DNA of 64,000 nt. It comes from Gymnorhina tibicen (taxonomy: Eukaryota > Chordata > Aves > Passeriformes > Artamidae). Both the position numbers and the translations under genes were made by a program. The stretch lies in contig VXAZ01007724.1 of NCBI GenBank assembly GCA_013399875.1, positions 124,001-188,000 on the forward strand. Reading direction: 5' to 3'. The first letter of the stretch is position 1; the number at the start of each line of letters is the position of its first letter. Shown here piece by piece: positions 63,729 to 64,000 of the stretch. The notes below the pieces were generated by a model, which saw only the letters and a program-made list of their open reading frames with translations, was not told the DNA's origin and ran no database searches.

Positions 63729-64000
63729 CATTTATGAAGGTATTTCTCATGTTTTACTGCCTGCCATCTTTGATAAAACTGAAGTGGAGCTTCATTTGAG
63801 GACTGTGCTCAATCTTCCTTGGTGGTTTTCTTTGAGAAAGCTATTCTTCATTCACAGAGCTGCTTATTTTCATTACATGTAGTAGATTATTCTGGATTTC
63901 TCTTTTGAGACTGCAGTCTTTTTAGAAGCCATTTCCATTTGTCACAGTATGTCTTGAACATATGTCATGTTTCTTTACTATGCTTATTTTTAATATAATA

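Larger units (their letters stand above)
10896..64000 (-). other. CDH18: CDH18 (cadherin-18) gene, 3' part; 5' end outside the window
   Basis: Seven exons on the minus strand join in phase into about 520 C-terminal residues of a classical type II cadherin. I identified it as CDH18 by close agreement with the vertebrate protein as I remember it: the EC3 start HYQLYVPESAQVGSAVGKI, the EC3-EC4 linker IVGDVDEPPLF, the EC5 segment VCACERDGRVRTCHAEAF and the C-terminus [14 protein letters not shown]. From family knowledge, CDH18 is a neural calcium-dependent adhesion receptor at cell contacts, linked to actin through catenins. Human CDH18 is about 790 residues, so roughly the first 270 (signal peptide, propeptide, EC1, EC2) should lie past 64000. 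No frameshift or internal stop is visible, so the gene appears intact. CDH7, CDH20 and CDH12 were considered, but their tails differ clearly. Confidence 0.95.
60913..64000 (-). other. CDH18: CDH18 intron upstream of the 188-nt exon (incomplete)
   Basis: This phase 1 intron runs off the window end. The preceding exon should encode the end of EC2 and finish with a VNDNPPRF-type linker. No such sequence occurs on the minus strand here, so the intron is longer than 3.1 kb. It carries two CR1 fragments (62395-62612 and 63385-63728). Confidence 0.8.

Noticed and set aside
1..64000. CRISPR arrays, operons, tRNA or rRNA genes, phage or plasmid functions
   Set aside because: None seen. The window is vertebrate intronic and intergenic DNA around one multi-exon gene.

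Overview
The window looks like nuclear DNA of a bird. It is AT-rich and gene-poor, with widely spaced coding blocks that have GT/AG borders. Its recognisable interspersed repeats are CR1 non-LTR retrotransposon fragments plus one avian-type solo LTR. No bacterial, plasmid or phage features were seen. The species cannot be named from the sequence alone.

The only protein-coding gene I can support is the 3' half of CDH18 (cadherin-18, a classical type II cadherin), on the minus strand. Seven consecutive coding exons were found, at 60725-60912, 56577-56830, 42608-42744, 30206-30327, 23613-23730, 12841-13092 and 11131-11621. Their lengths are 188, 254, 137, 122, 118, 252 and 491 nt. Every junction has consensus GT/AG borders and the phases join without a break. 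Together they encode about 520 residues: extracellular cadherin repeats EC3 to EC5, the transmembrane helix, the juxtamembrane (p120-catenin) region, the beta-catenin-binding region and the stop codon. The 5' exons (signal peptide, propeptide, EC1, EC2) must lie beyond position 64000. I saw no exon between 60913 and 64000.

Layout by increasing coordinate: 1 to about 10.9 kb is sequence downstream of CDH18 with no gene I can support, only a poly(A) tract and a degenerate tandem repeat. From 10.9 to 11.6 kb are the likely 3' UTR and the last exon. From 11.6 to 60.9 kb are six introns of about 1.2, 10.5, 6.5, 12.3, 13.8 and 3.9 kb. From 60.9 to 64 kb is the start of a further intron. The introns carry an avian solo LTR (about 24.77-25.36 kb), CR1 fragments at 32.7, 35.3, 38.2-39.3 and 50.5-51.0 kb, and a perfect 62-bp tandem duplication at 44.95 kb. 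Two further CR1 fragments lie at 62.4 and 63.4 kb.

I found no previously undescribed system. The observations most worth checking are the inverted/sense CR1 chimera at 35.3 kb, the exact 62-bp duplication, the possible truncated receptor made by retaining the last intron, and several intronic or 3' stretches that read like candidate conserved regulatory elements.
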